Below, in pieces: positions 15,861-23,860 of a stretch of DNA of 64,000 bases. The stretch lies in NCBI GenBank assembly GCA_028291345.1, contig JAQGIF010000126.1, forward strand, positions 1 through 64,000, written 5' to 3'. The translations under genes and the position numbers were made by a program. Source of the stretch: Rhodospirillales bacterium (lineage in GTDB: Bacteria; Pseudomonadota; Alphaproteobacteria; BOG-932; Roseiterribacteraceae). Position 1 is the stretch's first letter. The number at the start of each line of letters is the position of its first letter. The notes below the pieces were generated by a model that was not told the origin of the DNA, searched no databases, and worked only from the letters and a program-made list of their open reading frames with translations.

Positions 15861-17407
15861 GACGGATTTGTTGGGCGCGGACGGGATTGCTGCGTCCGGC
15901 CGGAACGCTCTGCGCGATTCGTCGCGGCGTCAGGCCTGCTTTCCTTGCCGCATTGGGGACTCTGGTGGTTGCGGGCGTGGCGTCCGCCGATCCCGGGATC
16001 AGGATCACGCCATCGATCGGTCTTAACCAAGCCTACACCGACAACACCGCAGGCTTACAGAAAAGCCGGTCCGATTTCGTCACTCAGATCAGTCCCGGGC
16101 TCAGCATCAATGGAGAGGCCGCCCATACTCAGGTCAATTTCACCTATCAGCCGACTTTCAACCATTTCGACCTTGGGCGATCACCAGATCGGGTCGACGA
16201 AAATCTCGATGCCGTGGGTACGATCACACCGATCACCAACGAGTTGATAGTCGATTTTCAGGCCTCGGCAAACGAGGCTGGGGCCACCGGCAATTCGAGT
16301 AACCAGCAGGGGATCATTATCCCAGCCGGCAATCAAATTCTTTATTACCTCGCGACGGTGACGCCGCATCTCACCGAGCATTACCACGATATTGCGACCT
16401 TGGACCTGATCTATTCGATAAATTCGGCCAATACGAGCGTCGATGGAAAGCCCGCTCTCATTAATCAGGGGATAACATCAACCAATTCACTTGGCCAGGA
16501 TGCGGAACTGGCGATTGGATCGGCGGAAAGCTTCGGTCGTTTAGGTATGAGGCTCGATTTCAAGCACAGCGCAAACAGCGGCAACGGTGCCAATACGAAC
16601 TCGACGACCGACCTCGAGGTCCTAGGGGGCAGCTATCACATAAACCGGGTTTATTCTCTCAGCGGTTCAATCGGCTATCAGGCTATCGACTATCCAGCTA
16701 ACGGCGAAAGCCTTCCCTATCATAGCGAAGGATTGACCTGGAGCATCGGGCTCAACATCACCCCCAATGAATTGAGCACGATCGCACTGGGCTACGGCAA
16801 GCAGCAAGGGGCCTATAACCCGAGCATCCAGGTAGGCTACGCGCTGGGACCTCTTACGACTATCACCGCAAGCTACCTGGTCAGTGTTCAGAACCAGCTC
16901 TCGGCGGCACTTCAAAACACGCGCTTCTTGGTATTCGACCAGTTCGGCAACGCCATCGACAGCCGAACAGGGTTACCTTTTAGCGCGGTCAATCAGAGTT
17001 TTGGTTCGCAGAACATACTTTTTCGTGATAAGCCCGCCGTGATATCCATCTCCCATCAGCTTTTGCGTTCGTCTCTATCGCTAACCACCCAATATGAGGT
17101 GCGCACGTCGCTGAGTGGTCCTTCGATGAGTACTGAGGTGTTCGGAGCGACGATAAGCTATACCCGTGAGTTGACGCCGGTGATTCACGGCAATGTGCGC
17201 CTTGGCTATACCCAAAGCACCACTTCCGGCTTCGGATCATTGACGGGTCATACTGAGAGCATCAGTGTGTCAGCAGGGCTATTTTATGAACTAAGTGATT
17301 CGGTAACCATGAATGTTATTGAAAACTATTTTAACAATACATCGGGTCTTGCGGCGAATGGATCAAAAACGCAGCAGCTGACGATCGGATTGAGGAAATC
17401 GTTCTGA
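15857..17407 (+). CDS. PEP-CTERM/XrtA-associated outer-membrane beta-barrel protein
   Basis: About 516 residues if started at TTG 15857, which overlaps the kinase stop codon (TTGA). An Arg-rich leader is followed by a signal peptide (RPAFLAALGTLVVAGVASA, cleavage before DPGIRITPS). The mature part is made of alternating hydrophobic and polar strands with many Thr, Ser, Asn and Tyr and ends in Phe (TIGLRKSF), as expected for an outer-membrane barrel. It matches the family found in XrtA exopolysaccharide loci and is presumed to help secrete the polymer. The start is the weak point; no ATG lies between the kinase stop and the signal peptide. Codon use from about 16.2 to 17.4 kb is clearly more A/T-rich than in the neighbouring genes. 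Confidence 0.82.
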   Translation: MRRICWARTGLLRPAGTLCAIRRGVRPAFLAALGTLVVAGVASADPGIRITPSIGLNQAYTDNTAGLQKSRSDFVTQISPGLSINGEAAHTQVNFTYQPTFNHFDLGRSPDRVDENLDAVGTITPITNELIVDFQASANEAGATGNSSNQQGIIIPAGNQILYYLATVTPHLTEHYHDIATLDLIYSINSANTSVDGKPALINQGITSTNSLGQDAELAIGSAESFGRLGMRLDFKHSANSGNGANTNSTTDLEVLGGSYHINRVYSLSGSIGYQAIDYPANGESLPYHSEGLTWSIGLNITPNELSTIALGYGKQQGAYNPSIQVGYALGPLTTITASYLVSVQNQLSAALQNTRFLVFDQFGNAIDSRTGLPFSAVNQSFGSQNILFRDKPAVISISHQLLRSSLSLTTQYEVRTSLSGPSMSTEVFGATISYTRELTPVIHGNVRLGYTQSTTSGFGSLTGHTESISVSAGLFYELSDSVTMNVIENYFNNTSGLAANGSKTQQLTIGLRKSF

Positions 17408-17408
17408 G

Positions 17409-18410
17409 ATGTATGCCGAGTTTTACAATCTCACCGGCCTGCCGTTTCAATTAACGCCCGATTCACGATTTTTCTTCGAGAGCAGCGTTCATTCGAAAGC
17501 GATGGCGCATCTTACCTATGGCCTGAATCAAGCGGAGGGCTTCATCGTCATCACCGGGGATGTCGGCGCCGGCAAGACGACGCTGGTGGAGCATCTATGC
17601 TCGAGCCTCGATCCTCAGCAATACACAATCGCGAGAATGCTATCTACGCAAACTTCGGCGGACGACACGTTGCGGCTTGTCGCCAATGGCTTCGGCATTC
17701 AATCCGAAGGGGTCAGCAAGGCCGAATTGCTCCGGCGCTTCGAAGACATGCTGATCGCGAACTTCAACGATGGCCGCCGCTCGTTGCTCGTTATCGACGA
17801 GGCGCAAAATCTGACGGTGCCGGCGATCGAAGAGCTGCGGATGCTGTCGAATTTTGTCGTCAATCATATGCCGCCCTTGCAAAGCTTCCTGCTGGGACAA
17901 CCGCAATTCCGCTCGATCATGGCCTTGCCGGAGCTGGAGCAGCTGCGCCAGCGCGTACTGGCGTCGTTCCATCTGGGGCCACTAACCGAAAGTGATACCC
18001 GAGCCTACATCGAACATCGGCTGAGTCTGGTCGGCTGGCAGTCGGACCCACGTTTTACCCAAGGGGCCTTTTGGCAGATCTATCGGGAGACCGGCGGCGT
18101 GCCGCGAAAGATCAATGCCTTATGCTCCCGCCTCATGCTTTTCGGGTTTCTTGAGGAAACTCACATGGTGGACGAGCAATCGGTCCTCCAGGTCGCCGAG
18201 GAGCTGAAGACCGAACTCGGGGACGTCGTCGAGTGGGGCGCCGCTGCCGTGCAGAACGGCGTGATCGCCAGGCCTCCCGGGATCGATGACGAGCTCGGAC
18301 AGTTCGATCAACGGCTGTCGCGGATCGAAGCGAAGATGGACAGGAACGACCAGGCGATCAAGCGGGCGCTAGCGCTGATCGCGTCGCGCATGGATAAAGA
18401 AAGCGAATGA
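17409..18410 (+). CDS. XrtA-associated ExeA-like ATPase
   Basis: 333 residues. The N-terminus YAEFYNLTGLPFQLTPD is the signature of ExeA/GspA-type AAA ATPases. Walker A is GDVGAGKTT (about residues 51-59), Walker B LLVIDEAQNL, and sensor region GVPRKINALCSRLML. The C-terminus is hydrophilic with a coiled coil. In XrtA loci this ATPase is a constant companion of the chain-length protein and kinase; its exact task is unknown, possibly assembly of the export complex. Unlike ExeA, no C-terminal transmembrane/peptidoglycan-binding part is seen. It starts one base after the barrel gene's stop and overlaps the deacetylase by ATGA. Confidence 0.92.
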   Translation: MYAEFYNLTGLPFQLTPDSRFFFESSVHSKAMAHLTYGLNQAEGFIVITGDVGAGKTTLVEHLCSSLDPQQYTIARMLSTQTSADDTLRLVANGFGIQSEGVSKAELLRRFEDMLIANFNDGRRSLLVIDEAQNLTVPAIEELRMLSNFVVNHMPPLQSFLLGQPQFRSIMALPELEQLRQRVLASFHLGPLTESDTRAYIEHRLSLVGWQSDPRFTQGAFWQIYRETGGVPRKINALCSRLMLFGFLEETHMVDEQSVLQVAEELKTELGDVVEWGAAAVQNGVIARPPGIDDELGQFDQRLSRIEAKMDRNDQAIKRALALIASRMDKESE

Positions 18411-19321
18411 CGCTGCTTGCCCGCAACCAGGGGCAGGATCATCGGGATTATACCGAAGCGCACGCTTCCGCGGGGATATCCGGCGGAACCCTGCTGAATG
18501 CAATGTCGGTGGATGTGGAGGATTATTTCCAGGTCCAGGCCTTCGCGAACACAATCGATCGCGCTGACTGGGACAGCCTGCCGTGCCGGGTCGAGCACAA
18601 TGTTGACCGCCTGCTCGAAATATTCGATGACGCGGGAGTCAAGGCGACGTTCTTCACTCTGGGATGGATCGCCGAGCGTTATCCCGCGCTTATCCGTCGC
18701 ATCGTAGCCGGCGGCCATGAGCTTGCCAGTCATGGCTGGAACCATACCCGCGCCGATTCACAGGATCGAGATGCATTCCAGGCGGATATCAGGAAAACCA
18801 AAAGCTTCCTTCAGGATCTGGGTGGGGTTGAGGTCATCGGATATCGTGCGGCGACATTTTCGATCGGCCCCCAAAACTATTGGGCTTTCGATGTGCTGGA
18901 GGAAGAGGGACACCGATACAGCTCCAGCCTCTATCCAATCCGCCACGACCTTTATGGCGATACCGCCGCATCGCGTGTACCGTTTCATCCCTCGGGCTCA
19001 CCCTTGCTCGAAATTCCGATGACGACAGTGCAGTGGTTCGGGCGCAATCTGCCATGTTCGGGCGGCGGCTATTTTCGGCTGCTGCCCTATGCGGTTTCGC
19101 GCTTCAATATGCGACGGGTCAACCGGCATGACGGACAACCGTGCATTTTTTATTTCCATCCGTGGGAGATCGACCCGGAGCAACCCCGGCAACAGAAGAT
19201 CGATGCCAAGACGCGGTTCCGTCATTACACCAATCTCGGCGTGATGGAGACGCGATTGAAGCGCCTGCTGAAGGATTTCGCCTGGGACAGGATGGACCGC
19301 GTGTTCCTGGGCACAGCGTAA
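18407..19321 (+). CDS. XrtA system polysaccharide deacetylase (NodB family)
   Basis: 304 residues. The NodB fold is shown by AMSVDVEDYFQV (catalytic and metal Asp), VKATFFTLGWIAERYP, GHELASHGWNH (metal-binding His pair) and YRAATFSIGPQNYWAFDVL, ending with IFYFHPWEID. It is expected to remove N- or O-acetyl groups from the exopolysaccharide or its precursor. No signal peptide is visible, so it probably acts on the cytoplasmic side. It is coupled to the ATPase gene by a 4-base ATGA overlap and stands 26 bases before the FemAB gene. Confidence 0.93.
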   Translation: MTLLARNQGQDHRDYTEAHASAGISGGTLLNAMSVDVEDYFQVQAFANTIDRADWDSLPCRVEHNVDRLLEIFDDAGVKATFFTLGWIAERYPALIRRIVAGGHELASHGWNHTRADSQDRDAFQADIRKTKSFLQDLGGVEVIGYRAATFSIGPQNYWAFDVLEEEGHRYSSSLYPIRHDLYGDTAASRVPFHPSGSPLLEIPMTTVQWFGRNLPCSGGGYFRLLPYAVSRFNMRRVNRHDGQPCIFYFHPWEIDPEQPRQQKIDAKTRFRHYTNLGVMETRLKRLLKDFAWDRMDRVFLGTA

Positions 19322-19347
19322 GCGGCCATCTTGCAGCGGGTATTCCT

Positions 19348-20397
19348 ATGATCGGCGCCCAAGATACGCGCCTAGCCGTAAAGCCTCTGACGCAGGCCGA
19401 TCGGGCACGGTGGGATGCGTTCGTGACGGCCACGCCGTCAGGTACATTTTGTCACCGCGCCGGATGGCAGCGTGTGATTGAGCGCGCCTTCCGTCACAAG
19501 ACACATTTCGTCTATGCCGAACGTGGCGGGGAAATCACCGGCGTTCTGCCGCTCACGGAAATTTGCTCGCGACTGTTCGGCCATTCTCTGGTGTCCAACG
19601 CCTTTCAGGTTTACGGCGGTCCGGTGGCAACCGATGAGGCCAGCCGTGATGCCCTGGTCGGCTACGCGACCGACCTGCTCGCGCAGACCAAGGCGGATCA
19701 TCTCGAATTCCGTTCCGTCGACGCGGAAATGCCCGGCTGGTTGGTCAAGGATGGACTCTATGCCACGTTTCGGTGCGAGATTTCGGCGGACCATCAAGCG
19801 AACCTGACGACGATCCCGCGCAAACAGCGGGCCGTCGTCCGCAAGGGCATCGCCAATCAGCTGAGCACCCGCGTCGGGCATGATTGGCGCACGCTGCATC
19901 GCGTTTATGGCGAAAGCGTCCGCAACCTGGGCACGCCGGTGTTTTCGCGGAAATATTTCGCACTGCTTTGCGAAGAGTTCGGCGACGATGCCGAGATCCT
20001 CGTCGTCGAAGATCAGGAAACGCCGATCGCCGCGGTGCTCAGCTTCTACTTTCGCGACCAGGTGTTGCCCTATTATGGCGGCGGTACGCCGGCGGCGCGG
20101 GCGCGGGCTGGAAACGACGTCATGTATTGGGAAGTCATGCGCCGGGCGGCGGATCGCGGTTGCCGGATCTTCGATTTCGGCCGCAGCAAGATCGACACTG
20201 GGGCGTATAGCTTCAAAAAGAACTGGGGCTTCACGCCGACACCACTGAACTACGAGTTCAAATTGCGAGTCGGCGACACGATCCCGGACGTCAATCCACT
20301 GAATCCGAAATACCGCCTGATGATCGAAACATGGAAGCGTTTGCCGTTGCCCGTCGCAAACCTCCTGGGACCCACGCTAGTGCGGAATCTGGGATAG
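19348..20397 (+). CDS. FemAB-like acyltransferase, XrtA/PEP-CTERM-associated
   Basis: 349 residues from ATG 19348. It belongs to the FemAB/GNAT superfamily: N-terminal domain with WDAFVTATPSGTFCHRAGW, then FQVYGGPVA, and the second GNAT domain with PYYGGGTPAARARAGNDVMYWEVMR and the strongly conserved IFDFGRSKIDTGAYSFKKNWGF. FemAB proteins transfer aminoacyl groups to peptidoglycan; the XrtA-associated branch has no proven substrate and may modify the polysaccharide. A frame extension to 19141 lies inside the deacetylase and is not credible. It is followed by a 111-base gap before the exosortase, the largest inside this operon. Confidence 0.9.
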   Translation: MIGAQDTRLAVKPLTQADRARWDAFVTATPSGTFCHRAGWQRVIERAFRHKTHFVYAERGGEITGVLPLTEICSRLFGHSLVSNAFQVYGGPVATDEASRDALVGYATDLLAQTKADHLEFRSVDAEMPGWLVKDGLYATFRCEISADHQANLTTIPRKQRAVVRKGIANQLSTRVGHDWRTLHRVYGESVRNLGTPVFSRKYFALLCEEFGDDAEILVVEDQETPIAAVLSFYFRDQVLPYYGGGTPAARARAGNDVMYWEVMRRAADRGCRIFDFGRSKIDTGAYSFKKNWGFTPTPLNYEFKLRVGDTIPDVNPLNPKYRLMIETWKRLPLPVANLLGPTLVRNLG

Positions 20398-20508
20398 AAC
20401 AGTGCCGGATTTGCCTCCAACCCGCTACGACAAGAGGCCCATGGGCCGGCCGAATACATCCGTTGCAGCATGACATCAATCTACAAGGTCCGGTGGAAGA
20501 GTGACTTT
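20398..20508 (+). other. Intergenic gap ahead of the exosortase with a 12-bp palindrome
   Basis: The gap contains GGCCCATGGGCC (20436-20447), a perfect palindrome, and further on GGAAGAG (20494-20500), a good ribosome site 8 bases before ATG 20509. The palindrome could be an operator or simply a chance GC-rich self-complementary word; no clear -35/-10 pair was found. Confidence 0.35.
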
Positions 20509-21549
20509 ATGAGCACGATTTCCGTGCCCACGGGCGGGTCAGGTGTTTCCGTACAACGCCTGTGGAGTGGTGCGATTATTGTGCTGGCGATCGGCGCTAT
20601 CGCGTTCGGCATTGTCTTTCGTGTGGAGGTTGCCCGTGCCGTCGCGGTCTGGGAGGAATCGACTGCCTTTAATCATTGCTTCCTGATCCTGCCGATTTCC
20701 GCATATCTCATCTGGGAGCGACGACAGGCGCTCGCCGCGCGGCCGCCCCAACCTAATGGCTGGGTCGCAATCGCCATGCTGCCCATGGGGCTCGTCTGGC
20801 TGATCTCGGCGAATGCCGAGATCATGGAAGGCCGACAGCTGGCGGCGATGTCGCTGTTCCAGCTGTTCGTGTTGGCGGTGCTGGGCTTCCAGGTTTGGCG
20901 TGTGTCGGCGTTCGCGTTGCTCTATTTGTATTTTCTCGTTCCCAGCGGCGCATTCCTGACAGCGCCGATGCAGGATTTCGCGGCGCGTTTCGCGGTAGCG
21001 GGTGTCGAACTGCTGGGGATACCGGTTTACTCGAGCGGGCTGAATATCGAGGTTCCAGGCGCCAGATTCACGGTCGCCGAGGCCTGCGCCGGGCTGCGTT
21101 TCCTGATCGCGTCGGTCGCGCTGGGCACGCTCTACGGCTATACGATGTATCGAAGCTGGAAGCGACGCGCTGCCTTCATCGTCGTTTCGATCATCGTTCC
21201 CATCATCGCCAACGGAATGCGTGTCATGGCCATCGTCCTGCTCGGCTATTGGCTTGGCAATGCGGAGGCGGCGACCGCCGATCATCTGATCTATGGCTGG
21301 GTGTTCTTTTCGATGGTCAGCGTCATACTCATCTTGTTGGGACTGCCGTTTCGGCAGGACGTGCCCGCCTTCGCAATTCCATCCGCAGAAGCCAACAATA
21401 TGCGCCGTCAGCAGCTGAAAATGGTCGCAACCGCGGGGATATCGATCTTGCTGATCGCCATCCTGGTTAGTCCTATAACGACCTACGGGCCGGTCGGCGG
21501 CGCCATGGATGCCGTCGTCATGGCCCTCAAGCACATCCTCGGGCGGTAA
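20509..21549 (+). CDS. xrtA: Exosortase A (XrtA), compact form
   Basis: 346 residues with about eight hydrophobic segments. The exosortase catalytic triad is visible: Cys193 in AEACAGLRFL, Arg238 in NGMRVMAIVLLGYWLG and His259 in DHLIYGWVFF. Exosortases are inner-membrane transpeptidase-like proteases that cut PEP-CTERM tails and pass the protein to the cell surface. After the core, only about 65 residues remain (one more helix pair near ISILLIAILVSPI), so the EpsI domain often fused to or next to XrtA seems missing. The start at 20509 has a clear GGAAGAG site; the in-frame ATG at 20470 does not. It overlaps the next gene by one base (TAATG). Confidence 0.92.
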   Translation: MSTISVPTGGSGVSVQRLWSGAIIVLAIGAIAFGIVFRVEVARAVAVWEESTAFNHCFLILPISAYLIWERRQALAARPPQPNGWVAIAMLPMGLVWLISANAEIMEGRQLAAMSLFQLFVLAVLGFQVWRVSAFALLYLYFLVPSGAFLTAPMQDFAARFAVAGVELLGIPVYSSGLNIEVPGARFTVAEACAGLRFLIASVALGTLYGYTMYRSWKRRAAFIVVSIIVPIIANGMRVMAIVLLGYWLGNAEAATADHLIYGWVFFSMVSVILILLGLPFRQDVPAFAIPSAEANNMRRQQLKMVATAGISILLIAILVSPITTYGPVGGAMDAVVMALKHILGR

Positions 21550-22631
21550 TGACGATCAAGCCGCCGGATATCGACATCCGGCCGGTCAAGAATTTCGCCG
21601 CTCTTGCTTCGATCTGGCTCGACCTCGAACGGCGCGCGGCGGGGTCATTCTTCCAGTCCTGGGCCTGGACCGGCTGTATGGCCGAGGCGCGGTTTGCCGA
21701 CCCCTGGCTGCTGACTGCTTGGCGCAATGGCGAAATCGTAGGGCTGGCCTTGTTCAACAGAGGTCCGCGCGAGCGCTTGGGGCTGTCGCGGCCATTGCTG
21801 CTCGGCGAGAGCGGAAAACCCGGTCTCGATGAGGTGTTCATTGAACATAATGGCCTCCTGCTTGATCGCAGCGCCGGTGACGAGCTCGCCCGGAGCTGCT
21901 GGGCCGCGCTCGGCTCAAGGGGTGAAGGTGGCTTCCGCAGCACGAAATGGATTTTGAGCGGTGTGGCGCAGGCCGCGCTCGCAGCGCTGCCGGGCGATCG
22001 ACGGATGCGCGTTGCCGCGCGCCGCCCCGCGCCGTATTTGGACCTGGCAGTCCTCGCGGCCGACGTCCCGGCGATTGACCAACTCAGCGCGAACACGCGC
22101 CAGCAGATTCGCCGGTCGCTGCGCGCCTGGGAGGAAATCGGGCCACTCAGGCTAGAAATTGCCGCCACTCACGGTGCGGCCGATGCGTTTCTCGATGCGC
22201 TCAAGGATCTCCATCAGCGTTATTGGGTCAGCCGTGGCAAGCCGGGCGCGTTCGCCGAACCGTTCTTCGGCCATTTCCACCACGGGCTGATCCGTCGACC
22301 ATCGGATGCGCAATCGGTGGATCTCATCCGGGTCAGCGCGGGCGAGCAGACCGTTGGCTATCTCTATAATCTTGTACATGACGGATGGGTCGCCGCCTAT
22401 CAAAGCGGGTTCGATTTCCGGCCGAACGCTGACCGGCTGAGACCGGGTCTTGTCTGCCATCTGATGGCAATTGAGCATTACCGCCGCGCGGGCGCACATC
22501 GCTATGACTTCCTGGGCGGCGAGGCGCGGTATAAGCGCAGTTTCGCCAATGCCGAAACCGAACTTTTATGGTTGGAAGGGCGCCGCAAATTGCCTTGGCA
22601 TTTCGGCCGCTCCGCCGTCTCCTCTTCATGA
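21549..22631 (+). CDS. GNAT/FemAB-like N-acyltransferase (BioF2-type)
   Basis: 360 residues. The pattern SFFQSWAWTGCM early, LSANTRQQIRRSLRAWEE in the middle and AYQSGFDFRPNADRLRPGL followed by YDFLGGEARYKRSFAN near the end is that of the BioF2-like acetyltransferase domain seen in cellulose- and exopolysaccharide-linked proteins (CelD/BcsL type). It probably transfers an acyl group to a sugar or lipid precursor in the cytoplasm. It is distinct from the FemAB protein encoded three genes back, so the locus carries two such enzymes around the exosortase. It is coupled to xrtA (TAATG) and to the glycosyltransferase (ATGA). Confidence 0.85.
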   Translation: MTIKPPDIDIRPVKNFAALASIWLDLERRAAGSFFQSWAWTGCMAEARFADPWLLTAWRNGEIVGLALFNRGPRERLGLSRPLLLGESGKPGLDEVFIEHNGLLLDRSAGDELARSCWAALGSRGEGGFRSTKWILSGVAQAALAALPGDRRMRVAARRPAPYLDLAVLAADVPAIDQLSANTRQQIRRSLRAWEEIGPLRLEIAATHGAADAFLDALKDLHQRYWVSRGKPGAFAEPFFGHFHHGLIRRPSDAQSVDLIRVSAGEQTVGYLYNLVHDGWVAAYQSGFDFRPNADRLRPGLVCHLMAIEHYRRAGAHRYDFLGGEARYKRSFANAETELLWLEGRRKLPWHFGRSAVSSS

Positions 22632-23860
22632 ATGCGAAGCAAATCGAGGGTAAGGTGGCGCGTACGGCAAAGCAGATCCGGCTGGTCACTTTCTCGTCCC
22701 TCTATCCGAATGCCGTTCAGTCTAATCATGGCGTTTTCGTCGAAAACCGGCTCCGCCATCTGATCGCTAGCGGCGAGGTGGTGAGCCGCGTCGTGGCGCC
22801 CGTGCCGTACTTCCCGTTTCGCTCGTCCCGCTTCGGGCAATATGCGCAGTTCGCCCAAGTCCCAACTTTGGAAGAACGTCACGGGCTGACAATCCATCAT
22901 CCCCGTTACTTGCTGATCCCCAAGGTCGGGATGAATTTGTCGCCGTATTTGATGGCGCTGGCGGCGTTGCCAGCGGTAAAGGCGGCCATCAAGGCTCAGG
23001 GGGGGGCGGATATTCTCGACGCGCATTACCTGTTTCCGGATAGCGTAGCCGCCACGATCATCGGCCGCATGCTGGATATACCGGTGGTGATGACAGCACG
23101 CGGGACCGATGTCAGCCTAATTCCGCGTTATCCCGTCCCGCGCCGTCTGATCCAAAAGGCATGCAAAAGCGCCGCTGGTACCATCACGGTCAGTGCCGCG
23201 CTCAAGGATGCGTTGGTCGGTATGGATGTCGATCCGGAGCATGTCACTGTATTGCGGAATGGCGTCGATCTTGGCCTCTTCCGACCACTGGACCGGCAGG
23301 CGACGCGGCATAGGCTCGGCCTTGATGGGCCCACGTTGATTTCGGTCGGTCATTTGATCGAACGCAAAGGACATCACCTGATCATCGAGGCGATGCCGTC
23401 CTTGCCCGGCTTCACGCTATTGATCGCAGGCGAGGGGCCAGAACGGCCGCATCTGGAAAAGACGATTACGGCTTTGGGCCTGGGTGACCGCGTCAGGCTG
23501 CTCGGCGCCCTGCCGCACGCCGAACTGCCCGAACTCTATGGCGCGGCCGACGCGCTTATTCTTGCCTCAAGCCGTGAGGGCTGGGCCAATGTGCTGCTGG
23601 AGGCGATGGCATGCGGTACGCCTGCGATCGGAACACAGATCTGGGGCAATCCCGAGGTCATCGCCAAGCCCGAGGCCGGCATCCTGATGACTGAACGAAG
23701 CGCCAAAGGCGTCGCGGATGCGGTGCGCGCGCTGTTCGGTCCTCGCATGCCGACGCGCGAGGCAACCCGGGCCTATGCCTCGGCTTTTTCCTGGGACGCG
23801 ACCACCGAGGGGCAGATCGAACTTTTCCGCAAGATTATATCGCGGCAGCCACGACCCTAG
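22628..23860 (+). CDS. Glycosyltransferase family 4 protein
   Basis: 410 residues from ATG 22628, overlapping the acyltransferase stop. It is a GT-B fold retaining enzyme: N-terminal VTFSSLYPNAVQSNHGVFVENRL, DAHYLFPDSVAA, the VLRNGVDLGLF hinge, LISVGHLIERKGHHLIIEA, and the E-x7-E motif EGWANVLLE followed by AMACGTPAIG. It adds a sugar from a nucleotide donor to a growing glycan in the cytoplasm. It is the only glycosyltransferase inside the operon. Its last 26 bases overlap the tail of the convergent amidotransferase gene. Confidence 0.93.
   Translation: MNAKQIEGKVARTAKQIRLVTFSSLYPNAVQSNHGVFVENRLRHLIASGEVVSRVVAPVPYFPFRSSRFGQYAQFAQVPTLEERHGLTIHHPRYLLIPKVGMNLSPYLMALAALPAVKAAIKAQGGADILDAHYLFPDSVAATIIGRMLDIPVVMTARGTDVSLIPRYPVPRRLIQKACKSAAGTITVSAALKDALVGMDVDPEHVTVLRNGVDLGLFRPLDRQATRHRLGLDGPTLISVGHLIERKGHHLIIEAMPSLPGFTLLIAGEGPERPHLEKTITALGLGDRVRLLGALPHAELPELYGAADALILASSREGWANVLLEAMACGTPAIGTQIWGNPEVIAKPEAGILMTERSAKGVADAVRALFGPRMPTREATRAYASAFSWDATTEGQIELFRKIISRQPRP

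Noticed and set aside
20470-20508. Upstream ATG as start of the exosortase
   Set aside because: It has no ribosome site, while ATG 20509 is preceded by GGAAGAG at good distance.
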